Shown piece after piece: positions 52,680-62,180 of a stretch of 64,000 nucleotides of DNA. The stretch lies in contig NZ_JAUQSX010000006.1 in NCBI RefSeq assembly GCF_030581005.1, positions 275,745-339,744 on the forward strand, given 5' to 3'. This DNA is from Hymenobacter mellowenesis. Lineage in GTDB: Bacteria > Bacteroidota > Bacteroidia > Cytophagales > Hymenobacteraceae. Made by a program: the position numbers and the translations under genes. Position 1 is the stretch's first letter; each line of letters begins with the position of its first letter. The notes below the pieces were generated by a model that was given only the letters and a program-made list of their open reading frames with translations, was not told the DNA's origin and searched no databases.

Positions 52680-55600
52680 TTAGCGGGTGTTGGTCAGCCG
52701 GTAGCTATCGACGCGCATGACGCTGCGAAGCTGGGTGCCGTCGGCCCGCAACTCCACCGGGGCAAAGTTGACCGTGATGCTCACGGCCTGCTTGTCCTTG
52801 CTCGACGTGCCGCTGCCGGGCGTGGGCGTGGCCGATGTCTGGGGCGTACTGCTTTGGCTTGTGCTGGGGGTGGCTGCCGAGCCAAGTGCCGACACAATTG
52901 CCCCGCCCAGATAGAGGGCGCCACCAGCCGCCAGCTCCAGGCCGCCGGCCGTGACCATCGCCGGGTTGGCGGTGGCAAGGCCCAGGGCGACGTGACCAGC
53001 GCCCAGCAACAGGAGCTGCTTGCCGAAGTCCTTCATGAAGTTGCCCACGATTTGCAGGGTCTGGCCGAAAATGCTGGCCAGACCGTCCGTGAGGCTCATC
53101 TGACCGGTGATGATGCCGCCGATGCCGTCCAGGATGACGCTGGCAATCTCCCCGAGGCTGTCGCCAGCCTGCTGGGCCGCCCCCGCGTAAACGTCGGTCA
53201 AATCCAGTTGGCCTTTTAGGCCCGCCACCGCGTCCTGGGCCTGCTTGATGAGCACAGCTGAAGCACCGTCTTTTTGGATGTCACGGACAGCGTTTTGGGC
53301 CTTCCGAATCCGCTCTTCCAGCTCGCTTTGCGCCTTGCCGCTGAACAAATCGCCGAAGTTTTGGCTGGCCTTGCTGCCGGTACCGCCGTTGAGCGAATCC
53401 AGCAGGTCGTCCGTATCGGCGTCGCGTTTGGCGGCTGCGGCGGCGGCCCGGGCCTTCTCCAACTCGGCGGTCAGTTCTTTGGCGTGCTGCCGCTCGGCCA
53501 ACAAAAATTCGTCGTTGGCTTCGGCACCAGCTTTCTGCAGGGACTCGATGCCTTGCAGTGACTGGCTGAGCTGGCTTTCCAGCAGCTTCACCCGCTCCAC
53601 CGTTTCATCGGCGTACTTGCCCAGAGCCAGCATTTGCTCCCCCGTGGCCGCGATGCTGGCTTCCGTGTTCTCGAAGATGCCTTTCAGTCGGGCTGTTTCC
53701 TGGAAGCGCTCACTGGCAATGGTCAGCAACCGGTATTCCTCCATTGCTTTCTTGAACTTGGGCGAGTCTTCGACCTGGCCGGTTTTATCCAGTTCCACCA
53801 GCTTGTCGAGGTACGTCTTATAGACCCGCGCTTTCGCCGCGCCCACGTCGAACGTTTCGCCCTGCACCTGGTATTCCATGTTCACCTGGCGGATGCCGTC
53901 GCGGAACGTCTCGTTGGCTTTGGCCAGGTCGGAGAGTTCTTTGGCCTGCTTCTTCGCGTCGGATTTGGAGCCTACGCCCAATTCGTCGATTGCTTTGATG
54001 AGGGCCTGTTTCTTGGCCAGCTCGATGTTGATGGCCGCGATGGAATCCTTTTCGGTGTCCTTGTCCAGCGCGTCCTTTTTATCGTTGAGGTCTTTGATGT
54101 CGGCTTCCAGGTTCTCCTTGGAAAGCTTGCGCCTCGCCGCTGCCGCCGCTTTTGCCGCCTCCAGTTCCTGCTGGCTTTTGGCCCGCGTCCCGTTGCGCAC
54201 CACGTTGTTGTCGTCCGTGTACTGTTGCTGCACGCCCAGGCGGCGCGCCATGTCGTTGCGCTTGAGCAGCGCCTCTTCCAGGATGGCCGAGAGCTCCAGT
54301 TGGCGCTTGCGGAGCGCGGCTTTTTCTTCCTCGCCGGGAGCAATAACCATTGCGCCTGATTTGAAGGTGCCGGTTTTGTTGATTTGGTTGAGTCGGTCCT
54401 GGTAGAACTTGAGTTCTTTCGCCGCCTTACTTACTTTTTCGTTCGCGTCGGGGAAGGCTTCCAGCGCGGCGGTTACGGCGAGCTGGGCCTGCACGTCGCG
54501 CAGCTTCACCAGTTCACCCCGGCTGATGGCAATGGCCTTGCCGTACTTGTCAAACTCCGTCACCGCAGCCGGCAGCAGCTCGCCGAGCTGCTGGATGGTC
54601 GTACCGAGCTGCTGCTGCTCAAACGTGGTGAGCTTGCTTTTGGCGGTCAGTTCGTCGTAGGTTTTGAGCAGCGGGTTGAGCTTTCCGTCCAGGTCGTCCA
54701 CGCGTTTGGCGGCGTCCTGGAACTCGTCGGCCGCGCTCTTGCTGGTCACGGCGAAATACACCAACCCGGCCGCCACGGCTGCCACGGCGATGCCCACGGG
54801 CCCCAAGGCCCCGACCAACAGGCTGCCGGTTCCCGAAATGAGCTTGAAGCCTTCCACCACTTTGGGTACGGCCACCCCGAGGGTGCCCAGCGCCAGCAGC
54901 ACCGGCCCGGCCCCGGCCGCCACCCCGGCAAAGCCCAGAATGACTTTTTGCGAGGCGGGCGACAAGGACGCGAAGTCATCGGCCAGGTGCGTGACCTGGG
55001 CAGAAATCTTCTCCGCCAGGTCTTCTAGCCCGATGTTCTTGGCCACGGCGTCGCCCAGCTTGGCCAGTGCCAGCGTGCCGGCATCGGACAGGTTTTCCAG
55101 GGCATTCTTGATGCCGCCGGACACCTTGGGCAGTTTCGCCAGCTCGTCGGTCACGTCGCTGATGAAGTCTTTCGAGGACTTGCCCGCTTTGGCCAACGAG
55201 GCGGAAATGGCTTCCGAATCCACCGTGCCGTAGAGCTTCTTCAGCGCCTCGGCCGCGATGGGCGCCGCCTCGATGATGGGGCGCAGGTCCTGGGCCAGCA
55301 CCTTGCCCTTGCCCGAGAGCTGCGCCAGCTGCACGGTTACCCGCTCCAGTTCGTTCTTGCCGCCGCCCGTGGTGGCAATCGCGTTGCCGAACGCCAGCAG
55401 GGTCTTGCGGGCCTGCTCGGCGCTGATGCCCACGGCTTGCAGGCGAATGGAGCCCTGTTCAGCCTCCTTCAGGCCCAAACCGGGCAGCTTGGCCACTTCC
55501 TGGACCTTTTTCAGCTCTTCGCCGACATCACTGGCCCCTTTGTACACGGCGGCAAAGCCCTTTTCGAGGGCCTGGATGTCGCCGGCTACCTTGATGCTGG

Positions 55601-55766
55601 CGCCGCCCAGCAGCAGGAGGGGGGCGGTCACGTATTTGGTTAGGTCGCCGCCCGCGTCCTTAGCGGCCGAGGACAGGCGCCCGAGGCCCTTTTCGGCCTG
55701 CTTTATCCCGTATTCGAAGTCGTCAATTTGGCAATCAATCGCAACCTTTAGGTATTCTAAATCCAC
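52680..55766 (-). CDS. Tail tape measure protein
   Basis: The GTG at 55766 starts a 1028-residue protein. The N-terminal ~300 residues match the tape measure core (DDFEYGIKQAEKGLGRLSSA, GAAPIAAEALKKLYG-type segment). Membrane-like segments follow (about 290-340), then long coiled coil (about 520-830) and a hydrophobic Gly/Ala-rich region before the C-terminus. Length sets tail length. It lies directly after the chaperone pair. Confidence 0.9.
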   Translation of the reverse strand: MDLEYLKVAIDCQIDDFEYGIKQAEKGLGRLSSAAKDAGGDLTKYVTAPLLLLGGASIKVAGDIQALEKGFAAVYKGASDVGEELKKVQEVAKLPGLGLKEAEQGSIRLQAVGISAEQARKTLLAFGNAIATTGGGKNELERVTVQLAQLSGKGKVLAQDLRPIIEAAPIAAEALKKLYGTVDSEAISASLAKAGKSSKDFISDVTDELAKLPKVSGGIKNALENLSDAGTLALAKLGDAVAKNIGLEDLAEKISAQVTHLADDFASLSPASQKVILGFAGVAAGAGPVLLALGTLGVAVPKVVEGFKLISGTGSLLVGALGPVGIAVAAVAAGLVYFAVTSKSAADEFQDAAKRVDDLDGKLNPLLKTYDELTAKSKLTTFEQQQLGTTIQQLGELLPAAVTEFDKYGKAIAISRGELVKLRDVQAQLAVTAALEAFPDANEKVSKAAKELKFYQDRLNQINKTGTFKSGAMVIAPGEEEKAALRKRQLELSAILEEALLKRNDMARRLGVQQQYTDDNNVVRNGTRAKSQQELEAAKAAAAARRKLSKENLEADIKDLNDKKDALDKDTEKDSIAAINIELAKKQALIKAIDELGVGSKSDAKKQAKELSDLAKANETFRDGIRQVNMEYQVQGETFDVGAAKARVYKTYLDKLVELDKTGQVEDSPKFKKAMEEYRLLTIASERFQETARLKGIFENTEASIAATGEQMLALGKYADETVERVKLLESQLSQSLQGIESLQKAGAEANDEFLLAERQHAKELTAELEKARAAAAAAKRDADTDDLLDSLNGGTGSKASQNFGDLFSGKAQSELEERIRKAQNAVRDIQKDGASAVLIKQAQDAVAGLKGQLDLTDVYAGAAQQAGDSLGEIASVILDGIGGIITGQMSLTDGLASIFGQTLQIVGNFMKDFGKQLLLLGAGHVALGLATANPAMVTAGGLELAAGGALYLGGAIVSALGSAATPSTSQSSTPQTSATPTPGSGTSSKDKQAVSITVNFAPVELRADGTQLRSVMRVDSYRLTNTR

Positions 55767-55782
55767 GCATCGTCCAGCGATT

Positions 55783-56492
55783 TTATAGGCGGCCAGCGCT
55801 TTTCATCTTTTCATAGAAGGCGAGTTGCTCGGCCAGTTTGGCCTTTGCTTCACCTTCCAAATCATCGGTGGGCAGGGTGATGTATTTCCTGTAGTCCACC
55901 GGCTTCTCGTTCATGTTGTTGTAGACTTCGGCGGCCACGCGGCGGGTGCGGTCCCAGTGGTGCCACTGCCGCTGGTTGTAGCCGTTGACGCGGCGTTGGT
56001 ACTCGCCCCACGTCATTTTCCAGAAGTCCTTGGCGCGTATCCCAACCTCGCCGCAGGCATAATCCAAAAGAGCGCACCAGCTGCCAGCGTAGTCGTCTGG
56101 TGCTGGTGCGCTCTGAATGGATGATTCTGCGGTGACTACGCGTCCGACTTTTTTGGCGTGTCGCGCCGCATTTCCGCCATGACCACGAACAGCTTGGCCA
56201 CCTCGTCGCCACCGGCCGCGTCGGCCCAGAAGGTGACCTCGTCGGCATCGAAATCCACGGGCTCCTTCCTGAACTTGGCGTAGGCGACCAGGGCCGAATA
56301 CAGCAGGTCGCACACGAAGACGTTGTTCTCCATGCTGTTCGAGAAGTTGAACTTGTTCAGCTCCTCGAAATACTGGTCGAGCTTGATGCCGCGCACGTCG
56401 CAAAACACCTTGCTCTGGTAGGTGCCGATGTGGAACCCGCGCTCCTGGCCGTTCAGCAGCATGCTGCCGAAGCCTCTCTCTTTAATTTCCAT
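55783..56492 (-). CDS. Tail assembly chaperone, long form by -1 frameshift
   Basis: The first 115 residues are those of the 56136-56492 frame; ribosomes slipping -1 at 56148-56154 continue as VGRVVTAESSIQSAPAPDDY for 121 more residues (236 in total), ending at 55783. The downstream part (DFWKMTWGEYQRRVNGYNQR) has no start codon of its own at the joint. This mirrors lambda gpG/gpGT, which load the tape measure. Confidence 0.75.
56136..56492 (-). CDS. Tail assembly chaperone, short form
   Basis: This 118-residue acidic protein (FSNSMENNVFVCDLLYSALV, FDADEVTFWADAAGGDEVAK) sits between the tail tube gene and the tape measure gene. It ends in TPKKSDA right after the slippery site. It fits the G-like chaperone of siphophages. 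Confidence 0.8.
   Translation of the reverse strand: MEIKERGFGSMLLNGQERGFHIGTYQSKVFCDVRGIKLDQYFEELNKFNFSNSMENNVFVCDLLYSALVAYAKFRKEPVDFDADEVTFWADAAGGDEVAKLFVVMAEMRRDTPKKSDA
56148..56154 (-). promoter_or_regulatory. A AAA AAG -1 frameshift site
   Basis: Reading leftward, codons CCA AAA AAG TCG place the heptamer A AAA AAG in the correct phase, as in E. coli dnaX. The zero-frame stop TAG follows at 56138-56136. The -1 frame stays open to 55783. Confidence 0.82.
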
Positions 56493-56526
56493 CCGATAAA
56501 CACAGGGGGTTATTTATCCGGGTGGA

Positions 56527-56946
56527 TTAGATGGCCAGGAGCAGGGGCTCGGCGCCGATGAGGTTGGCAGTCCAGGTCACGGCACCGGAACCCTCGGGAA
56601 TCGATATGTCCACGTTGCTCAGGTAGGCCTGCGAGGTGAACACGTAGCCATCCACGCCGCCAAGCTCGTACTCCACGTCCACGAGGGTCTTCTCGCGCAG
56701 GCTGGTGTACATCTCCCGCAGGGTGACGTTGGTGGCCAACTCGCCCGTGGTGAAGGTGCGGGCAATGGCGGAAATGGAGCCGTCCCACGACTCCATGCCG
56801 GGCACCTGCTTCTTGAAGCCGCCGGTAGCGGAGCACACGACGTCGGTCATTTCCACCTTAGTGGAGAACGAGGCGCTCTGGGCGCAGCCAAAGACCTTGT
56901 TGTTGATTTTGATTACAACGTTTGTTGCGAGGATTTCACTAGCCAA
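56527..56946 (-). CDS. Major tail tube protein
   Basis: This 139-residue protein has the beta-rich pattern of siphophage tail tube subunits (VVIKINNKVFGCAQSASFST, LVDVEYELGGVDGYVFTSQA, VTWTANLIGAEPLLLAI). It is placed between the tail terminator and chaperone genes. Confidence 0.78.
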   Translation of the reverse strand: MASEILATNVVIKINNKVFGCAQSASFSTKVEMTDVVCSATGGFKKQVPGMESWDGSISAIARTFTTGELATNVTLREMYTSLREKTLVDVEYELGGVDGYVFTSQAYLSNVDISIPEGSGAVTWTANLIGAEPLLLAI

Positions 56947-56965
56947 AGTAGTAGGGTGGCATCTT

Positions 56966-57400
56966 TTATTTGTCTTGGTAGACTTTCATCTTCAGGGTTA
57001 TATATCGCAGAACCTCAACTGAATTTTGATTGAAACGCGACGCTTTACGGGTTTGGGCCACTTGTACCGGGTGCATCTGGAAGTCGTCGGTTAGGGGCAA
57101 GTACACGCCATCCAACGCGGCCAGAAGCTGGCCCAGAATCTCCAGCGTCGGGGCATCCGTTACCTGGTCGGCCACGCCGAATGAGGTTATCACCGTAAGT
57201 TGAAACACGCTTTCCCAGTGGTTGCATGCCCTGCTGCCCGTGGTCGGTACCGTGGACACCTGGTCCAGCACCACGTAGGGGGCAACGGCTTTCGAGGGAA
57301 CGTAGGTGTACAGCGGAACCGGCGCGGTGCCCAACACGAGGCCGCTGGCGCGCAGCACCTGCACGAGGGCTTTTTGAAGTACTAAATCGACACTGCTCAC
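56966..57400 (-). CDS. DUF3168-like tail terminator protein
   Basis: The 144-residue sequence fits DUF3168: LVLQKALVQVLRASGLVLG, PYVVLDQVSTVPTTGSRACN, VFQLTVITSFGVADQVTDAP. In related phages this protein caps the tail tube at the head-proximal end. It starts 3 bp after the HK97-gp10-like gene. Confidence 0.78.
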   Translation of the reverse strand: MSSVDLVLQKALVQVLRASGLVLGTAPVPLYTYVPSKAVAPYVVLDQVSTVPTTGSRACNHWESVFQLTVITSFGVADQVTDAPTLEILGQLLAALDGVYLPLTDDFQMHPVQVAQTRKASRFNQNSVEVLRYITLKMKVYQDK

Positions 57401-57403
57401 ACG

Positions 57404-57754
57404 TTAAGGGCGGAATTTTAAGGCCTGCTTCAGGCTGGCCAGGAAGGCCGTTTTGTTCCGGTGGTAGGCAGGGTAGAGGAAGGGCTGGGGCGCGTTGCGG
57501 CCACTGCCCAGCTCCACCCATTTGGCGTAATCGACCCCCACCGTGACGCTGCCAGCCAGCCGTCCGCTTGGATTGGCGTGGATGCTGTCGCGCAACTGGC
57601 CTGAATCGACGGGAGCCAAGGCTTTGGCGTCGGTTTCCATCTGTTCGAGCGAAGCCGTAACAGCCGCTTGCACCCGAAGGGGAGCGTTGGTGGCGTAGGC
57701 CCTCAGTTTGGCCAACAGGCTTTCAACCCCCACCAGCTTAGTGGTTATCGCCAT
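57404..57754 (-). CDS. HK97 gp10-like neck protein
   Basis: This 116-residue protein shows the family pattern: an N-terminal amphipathic helix (VESLLAKLRAYATNAPLRVQ), ALAPVDSGQLRDSIHA, and YAKWVELGSGRNAPQPFLYP before a helical tail. It acts at the head-tail joint. It overlaps the upstream closure gene by 17 nt. Confidence 0.85.
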   Translation of the reverse strand: MAITTKLVGVESLLAKLRAYATNAPLRVQAAVTASLEQMETDAKALAPVDSGQLRDSIHANPSGRLAGSVTVGVDYAKWVELGSGRNAPQPFLYPAYHRNKTAFLASLKQALKFRP

Positions 57755-58064
57755 AGCCGTAGAGGTAGATTTCAGTGTTCCGCTCGTCGCTCCAGATGCT
57801 GGTGATGCTGATGGAATGGCCGTTCCACTCCATGCGGTCGCTGCTGCTCAGGCCGCTGGTGAAGCGAACGGTCACCTTGTAGGGCTGGCGGTAACTTATT
57901 TTGCCGTTGATGAGGTCTTCCTTCGCGGGCAACGCCTGGATGCGGGCCCAATGCGTGACGCCAGTTTCGGCGCTGGCCGGAACCATGCCGCCGACTTCGT
58001 CCTGTACCGTTTGGCCGGGGGTGTAGAAGGTCACCCGCTCCCGGAATTTGGCAGCAGCGCTCAT
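57738..58064 (-). CDS. Head closure protein (SPP1 gp16-like)
   Basis: The 108 residues (FRERVTFYTPGQTVQDEVGG, ARIQALPAKEDLINGKISYR, YKVTVRFTSGLSSSDRMEWN) match small head-closure adaptors with a beta-barrel fold. It shares one base with the upstream connector gene. Confidence 0.8.
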   Translation of the reverse strand: MSAAAKFRERVTFYTPGQTVQDEVGGMVPASAETGVTHWARIQALPAKEDLINGKISYRQPYKVTVRFTSGLSSSDRMEWNGHSISITSIWSDERNTEIYLYGYGDNH

Positions 58065-58555
58065 TAAATACTGCGGTAAGCCGCGAGCAATGTTTTAGCT
58101 GTGATGCCCAGTTCAGAAGTGCCACTGTTTTCTCGCTCTTCGTAGAGGCTTGCCGCAATCTTGGCAATGGCTACTCTCACGGCGTCAGGAACATCGACAG
58201 GGTTTACAGTTACTTGGTACTGCACCGTATAAGTGGGTAGCTCATCCCAGTAGATGGGGTATTCCCGCGAAACAGAAATGCCCTTCACGTACTCGGTGAA
58301 CCACTTGCCGGAAATGGGAAGCTCAGCTACGCTGGTGTAAAAGCCGGTGACACCCACTACATCAGCCGCGGGTATCTCGCACATTTGAGCAATGGTATAA
58401 GTCTTCTGTACCAGTTGGCTTACAAACTGCGTGTTGCACCACGCTTCAGCTAGTTGCCGTGCGGCAGGAATGTATACCGCCAACAGGCTGTCTTCCAGAT
58501 TGCCGGTAATGCGGCAGTGTTGCTTGAGAAAATCAACATCAATTGGTTCGGGCAT
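58064..58555 (-). CDS. Head-tail connector protein (gp6-like)
   Basis: The 163-residue all-alpha protein has the QHCRITGNLEDSLLAVYIPA and ARQLAEAWCNTQFV helices typical of gp6/gp15-type connectors that bind below the portal. It ends in DAVRVAIAKIAASLYEEREN. Confidence 0.82.
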   Translation of the reverse strand: MPEPIDVDFLKQHCRITGNLEDSLLAVYIPAARQLAEAWCNTQFVSQLVQKTYTIAQMCEIPAADVVGVTGFYTSVAELPISGKWFTEYVKGISVSREYPIYWDELPTYTVQYQVTVNPVDVPDAVRVAIAKIAASLYEERENSGTSELGITAKTLLAAYRSI

Positions 58556-58664
58556 TGGGTGAGTGGTCGTATTCTTATCCTATCTATGCGATGAGCAATG
58601 CACTAAAAAGGGGTACATCAGGAGCCTCGCGGCCCCGTCCGTACCCCCCGTGTTAGTGCCTCGG

Positions 58665-58886
58665 TCACTTAGCCGCAGTTTTCTTGCGCTTCCGGGTGGT
58701 ATTAGTTACCTGGGGCAAGGCTGCCAGGGTTTCCCCTGTTTCCTCAGCTTGCACGACGAGTCCCGCCTGGAGTAGCGCGGCGGCAACACTGGGCGTTACC
58801 TCCTTGCAGTCTCCAGCTGACCACATTTCTCGGTTAAGGAGAAATGCGGTCGTTGCTGTTACTAGTGCCATCTGTTGATTAGGCAA
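58665..58886 (-). CDS. Small protein after capsid gene
   Basis: The 73-residue frame overlaps the capsid gene end by 8 nt. It has a short Ala/Thr-rich helix and a Lys/Arg-rich tail (VTNTTRKRKKTAAK). Similar small genes between capsid and connector occur in phages; the function is unknown. Confidence 0.55.
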   Translation of the reverse strand: MPNQQMALVTATTAFLLNREMWSAGDCKEVTPSVAAALLQAGLVVQAEETGETLAALPQVTNTTRKRKKTAAK

Positions 58887-60030
58887 CTTTGTTGAGCGCG
58901 GTAATGGCCGTGGCGAAAGAGCCCTTGATGAAGGCCTCAGGGCGGTTAACCAGCTGCACGTGGCGCGATTCGAGCACTACCAGCACCATGTTCTTCAGGG
59001 CGTCGTCCTCGTTCTGGTCGTACACGCGCATGGTCAGGCCGTCGCGGGTGTATAGCTTGGCACCGCGGTCAAACGCGCCAACTACGAACTGGCCTTGGGG
59101 TAGGTCGTCCAACTCCACGATTTGTACGCGGCCGATGGAAGGCAGCTGACCCGAGTAGATGGTCGGCAGCATGTAGCTGCCCGTGCTATCCTTTTGCAGC
59201 TCCAAATCAGCAACGTCAACCGGATTCATGACGGCGTAGGTAGGAGTGAAGAGCGCAATGCGGGCTTGGGCGATAGCTACGCGAAGCACGTCAATCTTCT
59301 GCGCGTTCGGCACCGTACCCGTGAAGTAACCAGCGTTGAAAGGCTTGGCCAGCGGGTAAATGCCTTGCAGGTCATTGCCTGTGCCCGAACCCATGAGCGA
59401 CTGGAAGTCCAGGTACTCGTTGTGCAGGCGCACCATCTCCGATTGCACGAGGCTCACGAACGTGGTTGCATCCTTGGTCGCCTCTTCCGAGAACTTGGCC
59501 GTAACGGCAATCTTCTTAACCGAGGCATCAATCGACTCCGTGGTCAGGCTGAAGTTAGGCTTTTTAGCACCTTCAGCGACCATCTGCGGGCCACCCTCGT
59601 AGCCGGTCACGCGGACGTAGCTAATGGATGGGGTATTAATCTGGCCGGCCGAAACGATGCGGGAAATGCTCGTGGGCTTAGTCGGGCTGGCTTGGTAGCC
59701 AAGCTCCGTCTTGCCGATGAAGTTGGCGCCAGCGGCCGAGAACATATCAACCGCAGCCTTGGTGCTGAGCGGGATGGTCACCGACTTTACCTCGCTCAGG
59801 TTGTGCAGTTCAGCAGCCTTGGTTTCTACAGCCGCCAGGAAAGCGCTTTTGGCCTCCACTTCAGCGCCGCCCAGGCCGGCCCGGTTAGCCTTTGCTTCGA
59901 GGGCATCAAACTGCTCCTGAAGCTTCGCCAAGTCAGCCGCAGCCTTGGTTTCAATCTCGCTGATTTTCGACTTGGTCTCGACAGCGTTGGTTTCAATTAC
60001 GTTGAGTACTTGCTCATTAGTAGCAGACAT
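58879..60030 (-). CDS. Major capsid protein (HK97 fold)
   Basis: This 383-residue protein has an N-terminal coiled-coil delta domain (AVETKSKISEIETKAAADLA, about 1-95), normally removed by the protease. The shell domain follows (GQINTPSISYVRVTGYEGGP, ITAKFSEEATKD-like segment, DGLTMRVYDQNEDDALKNMV). The position downstream of the protease gene fits. Confidence 0.92.
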   Translation of the reverse strand: MSATNEQVLNVIETNAVETKSKISEIETKAAADLAKLQEQFDALEAKANRAGLGGAEVEAKSAFLAAVETKAAELHNLSEVKSVTIPLSTKAAVDMFSAAGANFIGKTELGYQASPTKPTSISRIVSAGQINTPSISYVRVTGYEGGPQMVAEGAKKPNFSLTTESIDASVKKIAVTAKFSEEATKDATTFVSLVQSEMVRLHNEYLDFQSLMGSGTGNDLQGIYPLAKPFNAGYFTGTVPNAQKIDVLRVAIAQARIALFTPTYAVMNPVDVADLELQKDSTGSYMLPTIYSGQLPSIGRVQIVELDDLPQGQFVVGAFDRGAKLYTRDGLTMRVYDQNEDDALKNMVLVVLESRHVQLVNRPEAFIKGSFATAITALNKVA

Positions 60031-60045
60031 GTAAAACGTGGGGCA

Positions 60046-60780
60046 CTATTTGTATTTTTCATACACGGCGCGAATAGCATCGACTGTCAGCAGCGGCTCA
60101 ACCACCACCTGCGGGGTGGCGGGTGCCGGCTCCTGGGGGGTAAGTGCTTTTTCGAGTAGGTCAGCGTATCCTTGCTGTATCTGAATAGCTTCCATTGCTA
60201 GAAGCAGGCTCTTTTCATCATCTAGATTGCCCGAGCGCAGGCTTTTCTGTAGCTTTTCCGACCGCTCGTGGAGCCGCTGAATCAGCTGGGTTTGTTCATC
60301 CGGGGTCATTTCCAGCAGCGACTTGAAGCCCATCGTGGGCGTATGCTCGTTGCTTCCGTGGGCCGTGGAGGTTACCTCCCACAGCTTGAGTTGCTTAAGT
60401 AGCCGGGTACCCTTGGTATTGGATTCCTTGAGGATTACTTGATAGCCGATGCTATGCTCGTAATTGCCTTCGGCCTCGTGGGCCAGCGTTTCATCGCCGA
60501 GTGGGGTGTTGGCCGCCTGAGCCGTCACAAGTAGGCCGTGACCATCCTCAACCGCGTCTTTCACCGAACCTATCATCTGGTTGCTGTCGTGGTTCTTGAA
60601 CCACTTGATGCGCTTCAGATTTTCGGTAATCGACTTAGTAAAAGCACCCGGCAAAATGATGTCATTGTGCGCGTCCACCGAGTGGAAGGCGGCAGCATAG
60701 AACAGCACCTGGCGCTTGGCCGGGTTGATGTCCTTCAGCTCCAGATTCAGGGTGTTGGTTTTGTACTCAAACCGACGCAT
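60046..60780 (-). CDS. Prohead protease (HK97 family)
   Basis: The 244-residue serine protease has the family's HDN and catalytic region: SVDAHNDIILPGAFTKSITE, KRIKWFKNHDSNQ (His), EHSIGYQVILKES (Ser) and KLWEVTSTAHGSN. A C-terminal linker (PQEPAPATPQVVVEPLL) follows. It matures the capsid. Confidence 0.88.
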   Translation of the reverse strand: MRRFEYKTNTLNLELKDINPAKRQVLFYAAAFHSVDAHNDIILPGAFTKSITENLKRIKWFKNHDSNQMIGSVKDAVEDGHGLLVTAQAANTPLGDETLAHEAEGNYEHSIGYQVILKESNTKGTRLLKQLKLWEVTSTAHGSNEHTPTMGFKSLLEMTPDEQTQLIQRLHERSEKLQKSLRSGNLDDEKSLLLAMEAIQIQQGYADLLEKALTPQEPAPATPQVVVEPLLTVDAIRAVYEKYK

Positions 60781-60845
60781 GCAAAACGAATGGCACTTTT
60801 TTGGTCGCCCGACGGGCTGCTTTTCGAGGTTATATATCTCGTTTG

Positions 60846-62180
60846 TTAAGCCGCTATTTTTCCTGTTTCCTCAATGGATTCCGCTGTAGTTGCCATTGCT
60901 TCACTAGCCGCCGCAGGTTCTGTTAGTGATTTGCTGTACACGGTGCCTTTGGGCATGAGGTAGCCTTCACCGCCGTCTATGACCCCAAAGCCCATTGCTT
61001 CGCGCTTTTCATTGATGGTCAGGTAGGGGCACAGCGCCAGCCACTCGGCTTTTTGTTTTTTGTCCTCTTGCAGCTCATCAATGTGGCTGACGTCGAACTC
61101 GATGTAGGCCGCGTCGCCGTAGAGCAGACCCAGCCAATGGTTTAGGCCATCACGAAGCATGGACTCCAGCGGTAGAATGCAACTGCTCCACAGAGCCTTA
61201 CGAGCCTCGCTCACATTGTTGAAAGTGGCGGAGTCGCCGCCATTAAGCAAGTGCGCCGGGAAGTGGTAGAGGTCGGCAATGGCATTGCGGTCAGCATCTA
61301 GTGCCTTGAGCACGTCCAGGTCTACTGCCGACAGGCCCAGCTTCACGTAACCCAGTTTGGCCCCCGTAAAGGGAATGGTGTAGGCCGACTTGGGCGCGAA
61401 CCAGTTGCGAATCTTGCCTACCAAGCCATTTACCTGTTCCGGGGTCAGGGGCGGCATGGTGCCATCTCCCGTACCCGCGTCGTGGTAGAGAATGCCGGGT
61501 ACGCCCTGATTTTGGTACTGCTTAATGCGCAGGTCCAAGCCCGAGTTGGCCGAGGTGACCAGCTTGTAGCCGGCGCTGATAGGGGAGAGGCCGTAGCGGC
61601 TGTCCTCTGGGTTCCACGCTTTGAGGTGCAGCACGTCCTTGGCCGGGTAGGGGTCGTAGGTGCCGTCACCCTTGGGTACCCGGTAGACGGTGACTTCCCG
61701 CATCGGGCCACCGCCGACTACCTCAGTGTAGCAGGGCAGCACCCATAGCTCCTGCACCTTGCCACGCGTGGTGGCATTCTTCCAAATGAAGGCGTTGCCG
61801 GTGAGTAAGTACTGGCCGAGCACTTCCTTCTTAAAGTCGGACCAGCTTTGTTTAGGGTTGGGCCGGTAGAGCACGGAAGCCAGCGGATGCTGGGGCAACG
61901 GCTGGGCCGTCTGGTCGGCGCTGGTCAGCCCGTAGACGTTCCACTTGGTGGTTTCACCCGTGTTCAGGATGTAGCTGATGATGCTATAGGCAACTGCGTT
62001 GGCGGTATAACCATCCTTGAGCACGCTATCCTTGTTCAGGCCCTGATAGGCGATGGGCGTGCCACCCAGCATCTCAACCGGGTTGGTGCGACCTAAGTAA
62101 TCAGTGCCGACGATAGCCTTGGTTTCCAGGGCTGCTGGGGTATCCTTTGTGGCGAACAGGCTGCCGAAGAAATTGGGCAT
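60846..62180 (-). CDS. Portal protein (HK97 family)
   Basis: The 444-residue protein has the portal core signatures AVAYSIISYILNTG, KKEVLGQYLLTGNAFIWKN, ALDADRNAIADLYHFPAHLL (a conserved clip/stem-adjacent helix) and RKALWSSCILPLESMLRDGL. It overlaps the terminase stop by one base. Confidence 0.92.
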   Translation of the reverse strand: MPNFFGSLFATKDTPAALETKAIVGTDYLGRTNPVEMLGGTPIAYQGLNKDSVLKDGYTANAVAYSIISYILNTGETTKWNVYGLTSADQTAQPLPQHPLASVLYRPNPKQSWSDFKKEVLGQYLLTGNAFIWKNATTRGKVQELWVLPCYTEVVGGGPMREVTVYRVPKGDGTYDPYPAKDVLHLKAWNPEDSRYGLSPISAGYKLVTSANSGLDLRIKQYQNQGVPGILYHDAGTGDGTMPPLTPEQVNGLVGKIRNWFAPKSAYTIPFTGAKLGYVKLGLSAVDLDVLKALDADRNAIADLYHFPAHLLNGGDSATFNNVSEARKALWSSCILPLESMLRDGLNHWLGLLYGDAAYIEFDVSHIDELQEDKKQKAEWLALCPYLTINEKREAMGFGVIDGGEGYLMPKGTVYSKSLTEPAAASEAMATTAESIEETGKIAA

